NCBI GenBank assembly: GCA_020445665.1 | Contig: JAGRGD010000237.1 | Coordinates: 1 to 35,984 of the forward strand | Length of the DNA: 35,984 nt | Source of the DNA: Rhodocyclaceae bacterium | GTDB taxonomy: Bacteria > Pseudomonadota > Gammaproteobacteria > Burkholderiales > Rhodocyclaceae | Direction: 5' to 3' | Shown here: one piece after another, positions 1 through 14,704 of the stretch | Numbering within the stretch: position 1 is the first letter of the stretch | Layout of the letters: the number at the start of each line of letters is the position of its first letter | The notes under the pieces: model-generated | Databases searched by the model: none | What the model was told of the DNA's origin: nothing | What the model saw: only the letters and a program-made list of their open reading frames with translations | Position numbers and translations under genes: made by a program

Positions 1-332
1 GATCGGATCCGCGTCGCAAATCTGATGCGTAGCGGTGCGTGCCAGCGGCGAGCTGGCGGTCGCCGCCATTTGGTCCCCCTCCGCTACCGCGGCAACGCCG
101 CCCCTTTCGCTCGCGCAGACCGCAGTTGTCATGCGCGCCAGCAATCAAGCGTCGTCTCGCGCTGTTTGTTGGCTCACGAACCTTGCGCGGGTCAGCACGC
201 CAAGCGCCAGGCCGGCGGCAAATGATCGCCGCGGACCAAAAGACATGACTAGCTGGACTTTCCGAGGGGCAATGCGTACCTGCCCCTACTACAGACCCAA
301 CCGAATCGACGATCAACGAGATGGAGAAGCAA
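1..332. other. No gene supported; possible element remnant
   Basis: I see no convincing gene here. Open frames run through this stretch in several phases, but none has a ribosome binding site, a recognisable domain or a plausible protein composition. The stretch lies upstream of the AlpA-like regulator and may be the remains of a degraded integrated element or the leader of its operon. No terminator or clear promoter was recognised. Confidence 0.4.
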
Positions 333-542
333 ATGGACACGAACGAACGACCCCGAAGAACCAGGCGGCGGATCTGCACATCGAGCGCCAGGACGAATCC
401 GAGACTGCTGATGTCTCGACGCCGACCCGTTCTCGGCATCCGACGACGCCGTTCTACGTCCCAAACGGAACAGGCGAACACGACCAACTGCCGCACGGAC
501 GACGCCAAGGAAGACGCAACGGCCCTGGAGAGCAAGAAATGA
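333..542 (+). CDS. Possible small Arg-rich protein, coupled to alpA-like gene
   Basis: This possible 69-residue ORF begins at ATG 333. A GGAG lies five bases upstream (324-327), and the stop overlaps the start of the next gene in an ATGA arrangement (539-542), which is typical of translational coupling. The product is very basic in its first half, with runs of arginine, and more acidic near the C-terminus. It has no domain I recognise. GC-rich DNA readily yields Arg-rich spurious frames, so the ribosome binding site and the 4-base overlap are the only real arguments for it. It could equally be non-coding leader sequence. Confidence 0.3.
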   Translation: MDTNERPRRTRRRICTSSARTNPRLLMSRRRPVLGIRRRRSTSQTEQANTTNCRTDDAKEDATALESKK

Positions 543-763
543 CCGATCGAATCCTACGCATGCCCCAGGTTGTGGAGATGGTCGGCCTGTGCCGCGCCTC
601 CATTTATAACAGGATGCGCGATGAGGCGTTTCCCAGGCAGGTCAAGCTTGGGCGCCTATCAGGATGGCTGGAGTCGGAAGTCCAGGAGTGGATCCGGGAG
701 CAGATCCGACAGAGTCGTCCAGACCCGATTCCGGAAGACGCGCGCGGGAATCGCCCGTCTTGA
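539..763 (+). CDS. AlpA-family HTH DNA-binding protein
   Basis: The product is a 74-residue protein with the layout of the AlpA/MerR-like prophage regulators. After a short N-terminal strand (RILRMPQV), a helix-turn-helix covers residues about 9-30 with the typical 'glCRaSIYNrM' recognition segment. It is followed by 'FPRQVKLGRLSGWLESEVQEW', split in the family into the wing (FP..VKLG.R..GW) and the final helix (E.EV..W). Family members control excision and integrase genes of P4-like satellites and genomic islands. The start ATG at 539 has GGAG about nine bases upstream. An element-type regulator about 630 bases from the 3' end of tRNA-Ser suggests an integrated element or its remnant on the left. 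No integrase is present between it and the tRNA. Confidence 0.78.
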   Translation: MTDRILRMPQVVEMVGLCRASIYNRMRDEAFPRQVKLGRLSGWLESEVQEWIREQIRQSRPDPIPEDARGNRPS

Positions 764-1308
764 TCACATCGGCGATCCCCTGCTCGACGACATCATCCAT
801 CTGCCTGATCGGCCTGGGCGCAGTTGCCGCTGCGCGATCCAGGCCGGTCTTCACGACTGATCGAGGGCAGACGAGGCAAATCCTTGCAACAGGGGCAACG
901 TCACGGACGTGAGCCAGCCACGCCCACCGGCTCGCGTTTAGGCGTGCTCAACAGCCACTGCTTCGCCGCACTCATCCGGTCGCGTCCCAGCCCAGGACCC
1001 AGCTCACACGGTCATTGAATGGCCCTCTCGCGCCGATGCCGCCCTTAGAGGGGACCTCACGCTACGTGCCGCGCACCCTGCGGTGACTGCCCAGGATCAA
1101 CCCGTAGCGGAACTCCGCAACGGGGAATCACATCGCGGGCTGTGACTTGTGGCGAGCGCACACCAAGAAACGGACAGGGAGGCCGCACTGACTCGACAGA
1201 CGGCCTGCGGGAACGACCGCAATGCGTTGCGGTCACGTGGCGCTACAACGTCCTCGCGCACTTGAGCAGTCAGATCGCAAGGAAGGAACGCCAACCAACT
1301 AGCCCCGA
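764..1308. other. Gene-free stretch between AlpA-like gene and tRNA-Ser
   Basis: No gene can be supported in this 545-base stretch. The small frames it contains lack ribosome binding sites and known motifs. No integrase, transposase or recognisable fragment of one was found. It looks like non-coding or decayed DNA between the element-type regulator and the terminator of the tRNA-Ser unit. Confidence 0.45.
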
Positions 1309-1338
1309 AAAACCAAAAGCCCACCGAAGTGGTGGGCT
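1309..1338 (-). terminator. Intrinsic terminator downstream of tRNA-Ser
   Basis: An 8-bp perfect stem (1318-1325 with 1331-1338, AGCCCACC/GGTGGGCT) has a five-base loop (ACTTC on the minus strand). It is followed on the minus strand by TTTTGG. The form AGCCCACC-ACTTC-GGTGGGC-TTTT is a common proteobacterial intrinsic terminator. It lies about 55 bases beyond the tRNA 3' end and most likely ends that transcript. Confidence 0.6.
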
Positions 1339-1362
1339 ATCTGGTGGGCTACTGCACAAAAT

Positions 1363-1482
<120 letters not shown>

Positions 1483-1509
1483 GCTTCGGCACGAAAACCG
1501 AAGCCGCGC

Positions 1510-1537
1510 ATTATACCGGCGATTGGCCCGCTGTAAA
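1510..1537 (-). promoter_or_regulatory. Sigma-70 promoter of tRNA-Ser
   Basis: On the minus strand a TTTACA -35 (1537-1532) is separated by 16 bases from a perfect TATAAT -10 (1515-1510). The predicted start is about 20 bases before the tRNA 5' end. A 7-bp inverted repeat (GCTTCGG/CCGAAGC, 1483-1504) lies between promoter and tRNA. Confidence 0.7.
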
Positions 1538-1562
1538 CCGGATTGCGCGCTGGCAGCGGTCT

Positions 1563-1925
1563 TCAGGCGGTCTTCTGCATCCGCGGCGCCAGTTCGTCGT
1601 AGGCCCGGACGGCCTCGGCGGCGTACATCAGGCTGGGGCCGCCGCCCATGTAGGTGCAGATGGCGAGCGTCTCCATCAGCTGCTCGCGGGTCATGCCGAG
1701 GCGGATCAGGGCCTTGACGTGGAAGCCGATGCAGGCGTCGCAGCGGGACGAAACGCCGATGGCCAGGGCGATCAGCTCCTTGTGGAGCGCGTCGATGCTG
1801 CCCCCCTTCATGGCGGCCTTGGCGAGGGCGGAGAAGCCTTGCATCGTGTCCGGCACTTCGTGGCGCATGGCGTCGAGCGCACCCGACACGTCGTTGGTGA
1901 TCTGAACGAAGGACTTGCCGGACAT
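1563..1925 (-). CDS. AhpD-like / carboxymuconolactone decarboxylase family protein
   Basis: The product is a 120-residue single-domain protein of the CMD/AhpD-like fold. The AhpD active-site pattern is complete: Glu50, the CxxC pair Cys62 and Cys65 (RCDAC), and His69. This makes it a likely thiol-based peroxidase or disulfide reductase rather than a lactone decarboxylase. The 'GM..eql.Etl....' helix follows, as in the family. ATG 1925 was chosen because GGAG lies seven bases upstream; the in-frame GTG at 1931 would sit almost on that site. It is divergent from the mltF-type gene, with a short shared upstream region, and its substrate cannot be told from sequence. Confidence 0.88.
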   Translation of the reverse strand: MSGKSFVQITNDVSGALDAMRHEVPDTMQGFSALAKAAMKGGSIDALHKELIALAIGVSSRCDACIGFHVKALIRLGMTREQLMETLAICTYMGGGPSLMYAAEAVRAYDELAPRMQKTA

Positions 1926-1970
1926 CGTCACTCTCCAATTTATTAGCAGATTCTAATTTACCACAAATTG

Positions 1971-4852
<2,882 letters not shown>

Positions 4853-4962
4853 TCAGATTTTGTCGCAGAAACTTTTTTCCAACCGAGCACTCTTTGAGCC
4901 ATATTGAAATACTCGATTGAGAGGCGCCGCGACAAGACGGCGCCCGAAACGGAGGAGACCAC

Positions 4963-5226
4963 ATGCTTTCCATCAGGGACTGCCTGGATTACTGCGACCT
5001 GACCGATGACGAGGTCGCATTGATCGCCGAACACGAAGCCATCCCCGACGCCGCCGCGGCGCACATCGCCTGCGGTCTGGTCCAGACGCCCGAGGGCGTC
5101 CTGATCCTGAGCCAGTTCATGGCCGAGATGCTCCATCGCGCGGAGAGCCGGGGCGACCGGGCCCGCGCGGAGCAGGTCCGCCGGATCTGCGCGCGCTTCC
5201 TGCAGGACCACCCGGTCATCCACTGA
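4963..5226 (+). CDS. Conserved small hypothetical protein (87 aa)
   Basis: I cannot assign a function. The product is 87 residues, rich in Ala, Glu and Asp, with no signal peptide or membrane segment. It appears mostly helical: an N-terminal 'DCLDYCDLTDDEVALIAEHE' region with two cysteines, a middle 'AAHIACGLVQTPEG', and a C-terminal basic helix with Arg residues. The start is well supported by GGAGGAG about ten bases before ATG. It lies alone between the divergent serS and the convergent rarA, and a GCCGCC/GGCGGC hairpin (5227-5242) follows its stop. Codon use and the strong ribosome binding site make it a real gene. Confidence 0.8.
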   Translation: MLSIRDCLDYCDLTDDEVALIAEHEAIPDAAAAHIACGLVQTPEGVLILSQFMAEMLHRAESRGDRARAEQVRRICARFLQDHPVIH

Positions 5227-5247
5227 GCCGCCGGCAGGCGGCGCGAC

Positions 5248-6585
5248 TCAGCGCCTGGCCTGCGCCGCGAGCCAGGCCGCGTCCTCTTCACGCAGGCGGG
5301 CGAGCTTGTCGCGGATGCGCTGCTCCAGCCCCCGCTCGGTGGGCTGGTACCAGTCCGGGCGGGCCATGCCATCCGGCAGGTAGGTTTCCCCCGCCGCATA
5401 GCCGCCGGGCTCGTCATGGGCATAGCGGTAGGCCTTGCCGTGCCCCATCTCCTTCATCAGCCGTGTCGGCGCGTTGCGCAGGTGCAGCGGCACCGGCGCG
5501 GAGCCCGCCTCGGCGACTGCCTTCCGCGCCGCCTTGTAGGCCACATACACTGCGTTGGACTTGGCCGCGCAGGCCAGGAATACCGCCGCCTGGGCCAGGG
5601 CCAGCTCCCCCTCCGGCGCACCGAGGCGCTCGAAGGCGGCACAGGCGTTCAGGGTGATCTCGAGCGCCCGCGGATCCGCCAGGCCAATGTCCTCGCTGGC
5701 CATGCGCACCAGCCGCCGGCCGAGGTAGAGGGGGTCGGCGCCAGCGTCGAGCATCCGGCACAGCCAGTAAAGGGTCGCGTCGGGGTCAGAGCCCCGGATC
5801 GACTTGTGCAAAGCCGAGATCTGGTCGTAGAAGGCGTCGCCACCCTTGTCGAAGCGCCGAAGATTGCGGGACAGCACCTGATCAACGAAGTCCGCCGGCA
5901 CCTGTGCCAGACCCGAGGACACGGCGGCATCCAGTAACTGCTCAACCAGGTTCAGCAGGCGCCGGCCGTCGCCGTCGGCGAAGCCGCAGACCCGATCGAC
6001 AGCGCCCTCTTCGAAGGCGGCCACCTCACCGGATGCGGCGACCGCGCGGGCGAAGAGGGCCCGCAGATCGTCAGCGGCCAGCGCCTCGAGCACATAGACG
6101 CTGGCACGAGAGAGCAGCGCCGAATTCACCTCGAACGAGGGGTTTTCCGTCGTCGCACCGATGAACGTTACCAGCCCCTGCTCGACATAGGGCAGGAAGG
6201 CATCCTGCTGGGCCTTGTTGAAACGGTGCACCTCGTCGACGAAGAGCACGGTGTGGCGTCCCCGTGCCTTGGCCTCTTCGGCGCGTCGAACCGCCTCGCG
6301 GATGTCCTTGACGCCCGAGAAGACCGCGGAGAGGGCCTGGAAGTCCGCATCCACGGCGCCCGCCATCAGGCGCGCCAGCGTCGTCTTGCCGACGCCCGGC
6401 GGCCCCCACAGGATCATCGAGTGCAGCTTGCGCGCCTCGAAGGCCAGGCGCAGCGGCTTGCCGGGGCCGAGCAGGTGCCCCTGGCCGATGACCTCGTCGA
6501 TCGTCGCCGGGCGCAGCCGCTCCGCGAGCGGGGCGTTGGCGGACGGGGCGTCCGCAGCGGTCTCGCCGGAGAACAGGTCGTCCAT
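5248..6585 (-). CDS. rarA: Replication-associated recombination protein RarA (MgsA)
   Basis: This AAA+ ATPase of the RarA/Mgs1/WRNIP1 family acts at stalled replication forks. Its 445 residues are typical. Visible features are '[20 protein letters not shown]' near the N-terminus, Walker [10 protein letters not shown], Walker [12 protein letters not shown], sensor 1 [14 protein letters not shown], and the C-terminal tetramerisation domain ([20 protein letters not shown] and '[11 protein letters not shown]'). ATG 6585 was chosen because MDDLF is a usual family start. It sits ten bases after lolA, and ftsK-lolA-rarA form one minus-strand transcription unit, a common order in beta- and gammaproteobacteria. 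Confidence 0.96.
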   Translation of the reverse strand: MDDLFSGETAADAPSANAPLAERLRPATIDEVIGQGHLLGPGKPLRLAFEARKLHSMILWGPPGVGKTTLARLMAGAVDADFQALSAVFSGVKDIREAVRRAEEAKARGRHTVLFVDEVHRFNKAQQDAFLPYVEQGLVTFIGATTENPSFEVNSALLSRASVYVLEALAADDLRALFARAVAASGEVAAFEEGAVDRVCGFADGDGRRLLNLVEQLLDAAVSSGLAQVPADFVDQVLSRNLRRFDKGGDAFYDQISALHKSIRGSDPDATLYWLCRMLDAGADPLYLGRRLVRMASEDIGLADPRALEITLNACAAFERLGAPEGELALAQAAVFLACAAKSNAVYVAYKAARKAVAEAGSAPVPLHLRNAPTRLMKEMGHGKAYRYAHDEPGGYAAGETYLPDGMARPDWYQPTERGLEQRIRDKLARLREEDAAWLAAQARR

Positions 6586-6595
6586 GGAAAGGTGG

Positions 6596-7213
6596 CTACT
6601 CGCCGATGACATCCGCCCCGGGCGGCGGCGTGAATCGGAACAGACCGTTGTCGAGGATCGGATTCGTCTCGAAGCCTTCGAAGCGCAGCTCGGTGACCTG
6701 GCCGAAGCCATCCCGGATCGTCATCGCGACCAGCGCATCGCCGCGAAAGCCCAGCGCCATGTCGGTGAAAGGGCTGTCGCTGGCTCGGGGCGTCGCCACC
6801 GCCCAGTCGAGCCCGTCGTGGCTACCGCCGTCGGACAGTTCGAAACGCGCGCCGATGTCGCCGTCACCGGCGAGGATCGCCGCCGGCGTCGAGCCCAGGG
6901 CGTCACCGATGGTCTTGACCGAGACCTGATTGAGCTCCGGATCATAGGACCACAGGCGCTCGCCGTCGCCCACCAGGGTCTGGGGATAGGGCTCGCTGTA
7001 CACCCAGCGGAAGCGGCCCGGTCGCTCGAAGGCGAACTCGCCCCGCGCGGATTTTGGCTTGCGCCCGGAGCGCGCGGTGACCACCTGGGAGAACGCCCCC
7101 TTGCCCCGCTCGACCTCGGCAAGGAAGCGGTCGAGCCGGGTGAGCACGTCCGAAGCGTGGGCAAAGCCCGCGACCCACAGCAAGGCCGCGGCCACCAGCA
7201 GTCTTCCGGTCAT
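6596..7213 (-). CDS. lolA: Outer-membrane lipoprotein carrier protein LolA
   Basis: This periplasmic chaperone takes lipoproteins released by LolCDE and hands them to LolB in the outer membrane. The 205-residue precursor has a clear signal peptide ending near AHA-S (residues about 1-20). The family pattern follows: 'F.Q.v' in [10 protein letters not shown], then '[21 protein letters not shown]', here read as GEFAF, RPGRFRW and YPQ, and 'GD(G)[13 protein letters not shown]'. The start overlaps the ftsK stop by four bases (ATGA), so translation is coupled. A frame open far upstream into ftsK is a shadow and was not used. Confidence 0.95.
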   Translation of the reverse strand: MTGRLLVAAALLWVAGFAHASDVLTRLDRFLAEVERGKGAFSQVVTARSGRKPKSARGEFAFERPGRFRWVYSEPYPQTLVGDGERLWSYDPELNQVSVKTIGDALGSTPAAILAGDGDIGARFELSDGGSHDGLDWAVATPRASDSPFTDMALGFRGDALVAMTIRDGFGQVTELRFEGFETNPILDNGLFRFTPPPGADVIGE

Positions 7214-9501
7214 TCGCCCTCCTTCGGCGGCACCAGGACCTCCCGGTTGCCACTGCCACCGGCCGGGGACACCAGGCCGGCCCGCTCCATCTGTTCGATC
7301 AGGCGCGCGGCCCGGTTGTAACCGATGCGCAGGTGACGCTGCACCAGCGAGATCGAGGGCCGGCGCGTCTTGAGCACCACCTCGACGGCCTGGTCGTAGA
7401 GGGGGTCCGCCTCGTCGCCGCCGCCCTCGTCGCCACCGCCGAGCAGGCCACCGCCATCGTCTTCGGGCGCCGACAGGATGCCTTCCACGTAGTCCGGTTC
7501 GCCGTGCTGCTTGAGATGCTCGACCACCTTGTGCACCTCGTCGTCGGCCACGAAGGCGCCATGCACGCGCATCGGAAGACCGGTGCCGGGCGGCAGGTAG
7601 AGCATGTCGCCCATGCCCAGCAGGTTCTCCGCGCCCATCTGGTCGAGGATCGTGCGTGAGTCGATCTTGCTCGACACCTGGAACGCGATCCGGGTCGGGA
7701 TGTTGGCCTTGATCAGACCGGTGATGACGTCCACCGACGGCCGCTGGGTGGCCAGGATCAGGTGGATGCCTGCTGCGCGCGCCTTCTGGGCGAGGCGGGC
7801 GATCAGCTCCTCGACCTTCTTGCCGACCACCATCATCAGGTCGGCGAATTCGTCCACGACCACCACGATGTGGGGCAGATGCTCGAGGGGCTCGGGGGTA
7901 TCCGGCGTGATCGAGAACGGGTTCCGGAGGGGCGTGCCGGCCTTCTCGGCCTCGGCCACCTGGCGGTTGAAGCCGGCCAGGTTGCGCACGCCGACCGCGG
8001 CCATCAGCTTGTAGCGCTTCTCCATCTCGGCCACGCACCAGTTGAGGGCGTGCCCGGCGTGCTTCATGTCGGTGACCACCGGTGCGAGCAGGTGCGGGAT
8101 GCCTTCGTACACCGACAATTCGAGCATCTTGGGGTCCACCATGATCAGACGGACCCGCTCCGGCTCGGCCTTGTAGAGCAGCGACAGGATCATGGCATTG
8201 ACGCCCACCGACTTGCCCGAGCCGGTGGTACCGGCCACCAGCAGGTGGGGCATCTTCGCCAGATCGGCCACCACCGGGTTGCCGCCGATGTCCTTGCCGA
8301 GGGCCACCGTCAGGGCCGAGCTCATATCCTGATAGGCCTTGGAGGCGATGATCTCGGACAGGCGCACCGTCTGACGCTTGGGGTTGGGCAGTTCGAGGGC
8401 CATGCATGACTTGCCCGGCACGGTCTCGACGACCCGCACCGACACCAGCGACAGGGCACGCGCCAGGTCTTTGGCCAGATTCAGGACCTGGCTACCCTTG
8501 ACCCCGGTTGCCGGCTCGATCTCGTAGCGGGTGATCACGGGCCCCGGATAGGCGGCCAGCACCTTGACCTCGACACCGAAATCGCCGAGCTTGCTCTCGA
8601 TCACGCGGGACGTGAATTCGAGCGTCTCGGCGCTCGGCGGCTCCACGTCTCGTGCGGCGGGATCCAGCAGGCCGACCGGCGGGATGATGCCTTCCGGCAG
8701 ATCGGTGAACAGCGTCTTCTGACGTTCCTTCTCTATCCGCTCAGAGCGGGGCACCTCGACCACGGCCGGCTCGATACGGACGGGCTCCGGCTTGTTCGTC
8801 TCGATCTTCTTGCGGCGCGTCTTGACCACCGCCTCCCGCTTCTCGGCCACCTCGCGACCGACCTTGCGGTCCTTCCACTCGGCAAAGCCGGCCACCATCG
8901 ACAGCCACAGGCCTTCCAGCCAGGCGCCCACCCGCTCGGCGGCCGCAACCCATGAGATACCGGTGAAGAGGCTCACGCCGGACGCGATCAGGGTCAGCAG
9001 AATCAGGGTGCCACCGGTGAAGCCGAGGTTGCGCATCACGATGTGGCCCAGTTCGACGCCGATCAAGCCGCCTGCGGCCAGTGGCAACTCGGTCTGCAGA
9101 GAGTGGAAACGGAGTGCCTCGAGGGCGCTGCTGGCGACGACCGTGATGACGAAGCCAACACCGACGATGAGCATCGAGCGTCGATCAGCCTGCCCCGGAT
9201 GGCGCAAACGGCGATAGCCCCAGACCAGCCCGAGCCCCAGGAACAGGACCCACCACCAGGCCGAAACGCCGAAGAGGTAGAGCATCAGGTCGGACAGCCA
9301 AGCGCCGAAGCGCCCGCCCGGATTGGCCACGCGCTCGACTGCCGCGGCGTGGGACCAGCCAGGATCCCCCTTGTGATAGCCAAGCAGGACCATCGCCACG
9401 TAGACGCCCAGCAGCCCGAAGAGCAACCAGCGCGTCTCCTGAAGACGAGCGGCGATCTTGTCGGGCAAGGGTTGGGATCGGGTTGAAGCGGAAGGCAGCA
9501 T
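7210..9501 (-). CDS. ftsK: DNA translocase FtsK
   Basis: This septal DNA pump resolves chromosome dimers with XerCD at dif. The product has 763 residues. The N-terminus carries about four membrane segments (residues about 25-190), then a short charged linker rather than the very long linker of E. coli FtsK. The alpha and beta motor domains follow, with Walker [11 protein letters not shown] and Walker [15 protein letters not shown]-terminal winged-helix gamma domain (last 65 residues, '[20 protein letters not shown]') reads KOPS polarity. A glycine/aspartate-rich insert ([15 protein letters not shown]) separates motor and gamma. It is the first gene of ftsK-lolA-rarA. Confidence 0.97.
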   Translation of the reverse strand: MLPSASTRSQPLPDKIAARLQETRWLLFGLLGVYVAMVLLGYHKGDPGWSHAAAVERVANPGGRFGAWLSDLMLYLFGVSAWWWVLFLGLGLVWGYRRLRHPGQADRRSMLIVGVGFVITVVASSALEALRFHSLQTELPLAAGGLIGVELGHIVMRNLGFTGGTLILLTLIASGVSLFTGISWVAAAERVGAWLEGLWLSMVAGFAEWKDRKVGREVAEKREAVVKTRRKKIETNKPEPVRIEPAVVEVPRSERIEKERQKTLFTDLPEGIIPPVGLLDPAARDVEPPSAETLEFTSRVIESKLGDFGVEVKVLAAYPGPVITRYEIEPATGVKGSQVLNLAKDLARALSLVSVRVVETVPGKSCMALELPNPKRQTVRLSEIIASKAYQDMSSALTVALGKDIGGNPVVADLAKMPHLLVAGTTGSGKSVGVNAMILSLLYKAEPERVRLIMVDPKMLELSVYEGIPHLLAPVVTDMKHAGHALNWCVAEMEKRYKLMAAVGVRNLAGFNRQVAEAEKAGTPLRNPFSITPDTPEPLEHLPHIVVVVDEFADLMMVVGKKVEELIARLAQKARAAGIHLILATQRPSVDVITGLIKANIPTRIAFQVSSKIDSRTILDQMGAENLLGMGDMLYLPPGTGLPMRVHGAFVADDEVHKVVEHLKQHGEPDYVEGILSAPEDDGGGLLGGGDEGGGDEADPLYDQAVEVVLKTRRPSISLVQRHLRIGYNRAARLIEQMERAGLVSPAGGSGNREVLVPPKEGE

Positions 9502-9544
9502 GAACGCGGACCGGCGCCGCTGGGCGCGGGAGATTCGGTCCCGG

Positions 9545-9581
9545 ATTATAAGCGATCGGGCCGACGACTCATGTCGGCCCG
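9545..9581 (-). promoter_or_regulatory. ftsK -10 element with upstream hairpin
   Basis: A perfect TATAAT lies on the minus strand (9550-9545), 44 bases before the ftsK start, with no good -35. Just upstream a 9-bp inverted repeat (9557-9565 with 9573-9581, CGGGCCGAC/GTCGGCCCG) follows the Crp-type gene stop. It may end that transcript, though it lacks a T-run. Confidence 0.4.
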
Positions 9582-9599
9582 GCGACCCGATACATGGGC

Positions 9600-10271
9600 T
9601 TACAGCTCGTTGATCCGCTGTCTCAGGACGATGCCGCGGTCACATTCCTCGATCAGGCCCTGCAGGCCCAGATCCTTCATGACGCGGCTCACCATCTCAC
9701 GCGAGGCGCCGATCATTTTGGCGATGTCCTGCTTGGAGATCTTGCGAACGACGATCTGCTCGCCATTCACGTCCTCCGCCATCTCGAGCAGCAGGCGGGC
9801 CACCCGCCCGTAAACATCCATCAGGGCCAGGCTTTCGATCTTGCGATCGGCGTTGCGAAGGCGCTCGGCGAGGTTGCACATGATCCGCCAGGCGATTTCG
9901 AAGTTGTCCTGCATCATGCGGCGAAAATCGCTCTTGGCGATCATCACCACATCCACCGGGGACACCGCCACTACCGACGCCGATCGCGGCTGCTCGTCGA
10001 ACATACCCATCTCGCCGAACAACTCGCCCTGCCCCAGCATGGTCAGGATGACCTCGCGGCCGTCCTCGTCGCTGACCAGCACCTTGAGCGTGCCAGTGAG
10101 CACGAAATAGACGTAGTCCGCCCGGTCACCGGCGTGAACCACCGCGTGACCCCGAGGCACACGCCGCATCATGGCGTGCTGCGCCACAAGAGCCAGCCGA
10201 TCATCACCCAGGCCGGAGAAGAGAGGGAAGGTCTTGAGGGCGATGGTCGATACTGCGTTCGAAACGTTCAT
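9600..10271 (-). CDS. Crp/Fnr-family transcriptional regulator (Crp-like, no Fe-S cysteines)
   Basis: This 223-residue regulator has an N-terminal cyclic-nucleotide-binding fold and a C-terminal winged helix. The effector pocket retains the CRP-like signature [19 protein letters not shown] (Arg-Ser pair), so binding of a cyclic nucleotide is possible. The recognition helix reads [13 protein letters not shown], closer to CRP (RETVGR) than to FNR (ETVSR). There are no N-terminal cluster cysteines. ATG 10271 has GGAG seven bases upstream; two in-frame ATGs further up are less well placed. It lies upstream of ftsK on the same strand and divergent from trxB. Its target genes cannot be told from sequence. 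Confidence 0.9.
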   Translation of the reverse strand: MNVSNAVSTIALKTFPLFSGLGDDRLALVAQHAMMRRVPRGHAVVHAGDRADYVYFVLTGTLKVLVSDEDGREVILTMLGQGELFGEMGMFDEQPRSASVVAVSPVDVVMIAKSDFRRMMQDNFEIAWRIMCNLAERLRNADRKIESLALMDVYGRVARLLLEMAEDVNGEQIVVRKISKQDIAKMIGASREMVSRVMKDLGLQGLIEECDRGIVLRQRINEL

Positions 10272-10477
10272 GCCAGCTCCGTTCATTGCCCCGCCGGGCA
10301 ATCAATGGTTGAAGGGCGATCCGCAGAGGCGCGCGGGCGGCTCTGCCGGCCCGCATCGCCGCAGCCCGAGCGGCTGCGGGCGTCTGGCGGGCCCGGTCGC
10401 AATAGAGTATATGCCAAAGCGCCGCCGTGACGGGTTGCTCGGTGTGGTGTAGAAAGCCGCCCCGCGGGGCAGGCCGC

Positions 10478-11475
<998 letters not shown>

Positions 11476-11482
11476 GCCGGCC

Positions 11483-12517
11483 ATGGGCAAGCGCGCCCGG
11501 GCCGCGCGCGAGGCGGACGGGCAGCGCCCGTTCGCCGGCCTGAAGGCTGCCCTGCGCGAGCGAGGCAGCCCGACAGCCCCGGCTCCCAGCGCGAACCGAA
11601 AGGCCGTACCGTCCACGGCGGCGCGCCGGACGCCCGTCGTCGACGACGCCGACCTGGCCCTCTTCCGGCGCGAGATGCGCGATGCCCGCCGACTGGCCGA
11701 TGCCAATCGGGCCGAGCTGGATCGGCCGCGGCCAGCGCCGGTGCCGCGTCCAAGGGAGCAGGCAGAAGATGCGCCGCGACCGCGTGGGCGTCGCGGGGGA
11801 CCGCGCAGCGACGCGGAAGCCTTCGCCGACGCGATGGCCGATGTCAGACCGCTGCCGGATCGCAACCGGGTCGATCCACTGCCACCGACCCGCTCCAGCG
11901 GCGCCGGCTCGGTGCCCCGGCCAAGCCCGGACCGGCCACCGGACGACAGCTCGCCGCCCGAGGCCTGGCTGGACTGGGCCCAGGCCGGCGCCACCCCCCT
12001 GAAGGACAGCGGGCGGGTTGCCGTGGACAAGCCAAAGCCCACGCCGCACCCGCTGCAGCGCGAGCTGGATGACGCCTCCGTGTTGCGCGAATCCATCGAG
12101 ACACCCCTCAGCTTCGAGGACCGGCTGGACATCGGGGACGAAGCGGTCTTCCTGCGGACCGGCCTGCCCCGGCGCGTCCTTAGCGACCTGAGACGGGGCC
12201 GCTGGGTCGTCCAGCGCGAGCTCGACCTCCATGGTCTGACCCGCGACGAAGCGCGTCAGGCGCTCGCGACCTTTCTCGCTGCGTGCCTGAACGACGGCAA
12301 GCGCTGTGTCCGACTGATCCATGGCAAGGGCCTGGGATCACCGGGTGGCGTGGGCATCCTGAAGCAGTTGTCGCGCGGCTGGCTCGCGCAGCGGGAGGAG
12401 GTCCTGGCCTTCTGCCAGGCGCGCCCGCACGAGGGGGGAAGCGGCGCCCTGCTGATCCTGATGCGATCGGGCAAGGCGCGCAGCGGTGGCACCGGCGAAA
12501 CCGCAGGCGCCACCTGA
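11483..12517 (+). CDS. Smr-domain protein with triplicated N-terminal motif
   Basis: This 344-residue protein carries a C-terminal Smr (MutS2-related) domain at about 243-330. The LDLHGLT motif is at about 247-253, HGKG in 'RLIHGKGLGSPGG' at about 280-283, and the final strand is GALLILMR. Smr domains act as nucleases or nucleic-acid binding modules on branched DNA or mRNA. Stand-alone proteobacterial Smr proteins are usually near 200 residues. The extra length is a low-complexity Pro/Arg-rich N-terminus in which one short motif (aromatic or Leu, then PL/RL..D..R.......P.P) appears three times, near residues 58-90, 111-147 and 160-190. Start ATG 11483 lies eight bases after trxB. Confidence 0.9.
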   Translation: MGKRARAAREADGQRPFAGLKAALRERGSPTAPAPSANRKAVPSTAARRTPVVDDADLALFRREMRDARRLADANRAELDRPRPAPVPRPREQAEDAPRPRGRRGGPRSDAEAFADAMADVRPLPDRNRVDPLPPTRSSGAGSVPRPSPDRPPDDSSPPEAWLDWAQAGATPLKDSGRVAVDKPKPTPHPLQRELDDASVLRESIETPLSFEDRLDIGDEAVFLRTGLPRRVLSDLRRGRWVVQRELDLHGLTRDEARQALATFLAACLNDGKRCVRLIHGKGLGSPGGVGILKQLSRGWLAQREEVLAFCQARPHEGGSGALLILMRSGKARSGGTGETAGAT

Positions 12518-12532
12518 GGGATCAGACGTGGC

Positions 12533-14520
<1,988 letters not shown>

Positions 14521-14591
14521 AGACTGCTAACTATACCTGCTCGCCGGCCAAGCTTCAGCGGGGAACCCTCGTCGCAGACGCAGATCCACGC

Positions 14592-14640
14592 TTACCCACA
14601 GACCCTGTGGGCACGCCTGTGCATAACCGGTGGACAGCGT
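14592..14640. promoter_or_regulatory. DnaA-box-like cluster between nadE and FemAB-like gene
   Basis: The gap between the divergent genes holds TTACCCACA (14592-14600), one mismatch from the DnaA box TTATNCACA. It also holds TGTGCATAA (14618-14626), an exact complement-strand TTATNCACA, and a further loose match around GGTGGACAG. CCCACAG and CTGTGGG form a 7-bp inverted repeat inside the cluster. No replication genes adjoin, so this is not chromosomal oriC. It could be a DnaA-responsive promoter or a titration site, or it may be chance. Confidence 0.35.
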
Positions 14641-14704
14641 GCCGCCCCCCGGGCCACCCGCGGGTGCCATCCAATTGACTCATTTCGCAGCAGCACCCCG
14701 ACCC

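Noticed and set aside
35-538. N-terminal extension of the AlpA-like gene back to position 35 (242-residue frame)
   Set aside because: The upstream part has no domain similarity or ribosome binding site, whereas ATG 539 has both a site and the family's usual length.
6596-8407. 603-residue frame joining lolA with an upstream extension
   Set aside because: The upstream part is the ftsK gene read in another frame. The true lolA start has a signal peptide and overlaps the ftsK stop by four bases.
14592-14640. Chromosomal replication origin
   Set aside because: DnaA-like boxes are too few and degenerate, there is no AT-rich unwinding region, and dnaA, dnaN or other origin genes are absent.
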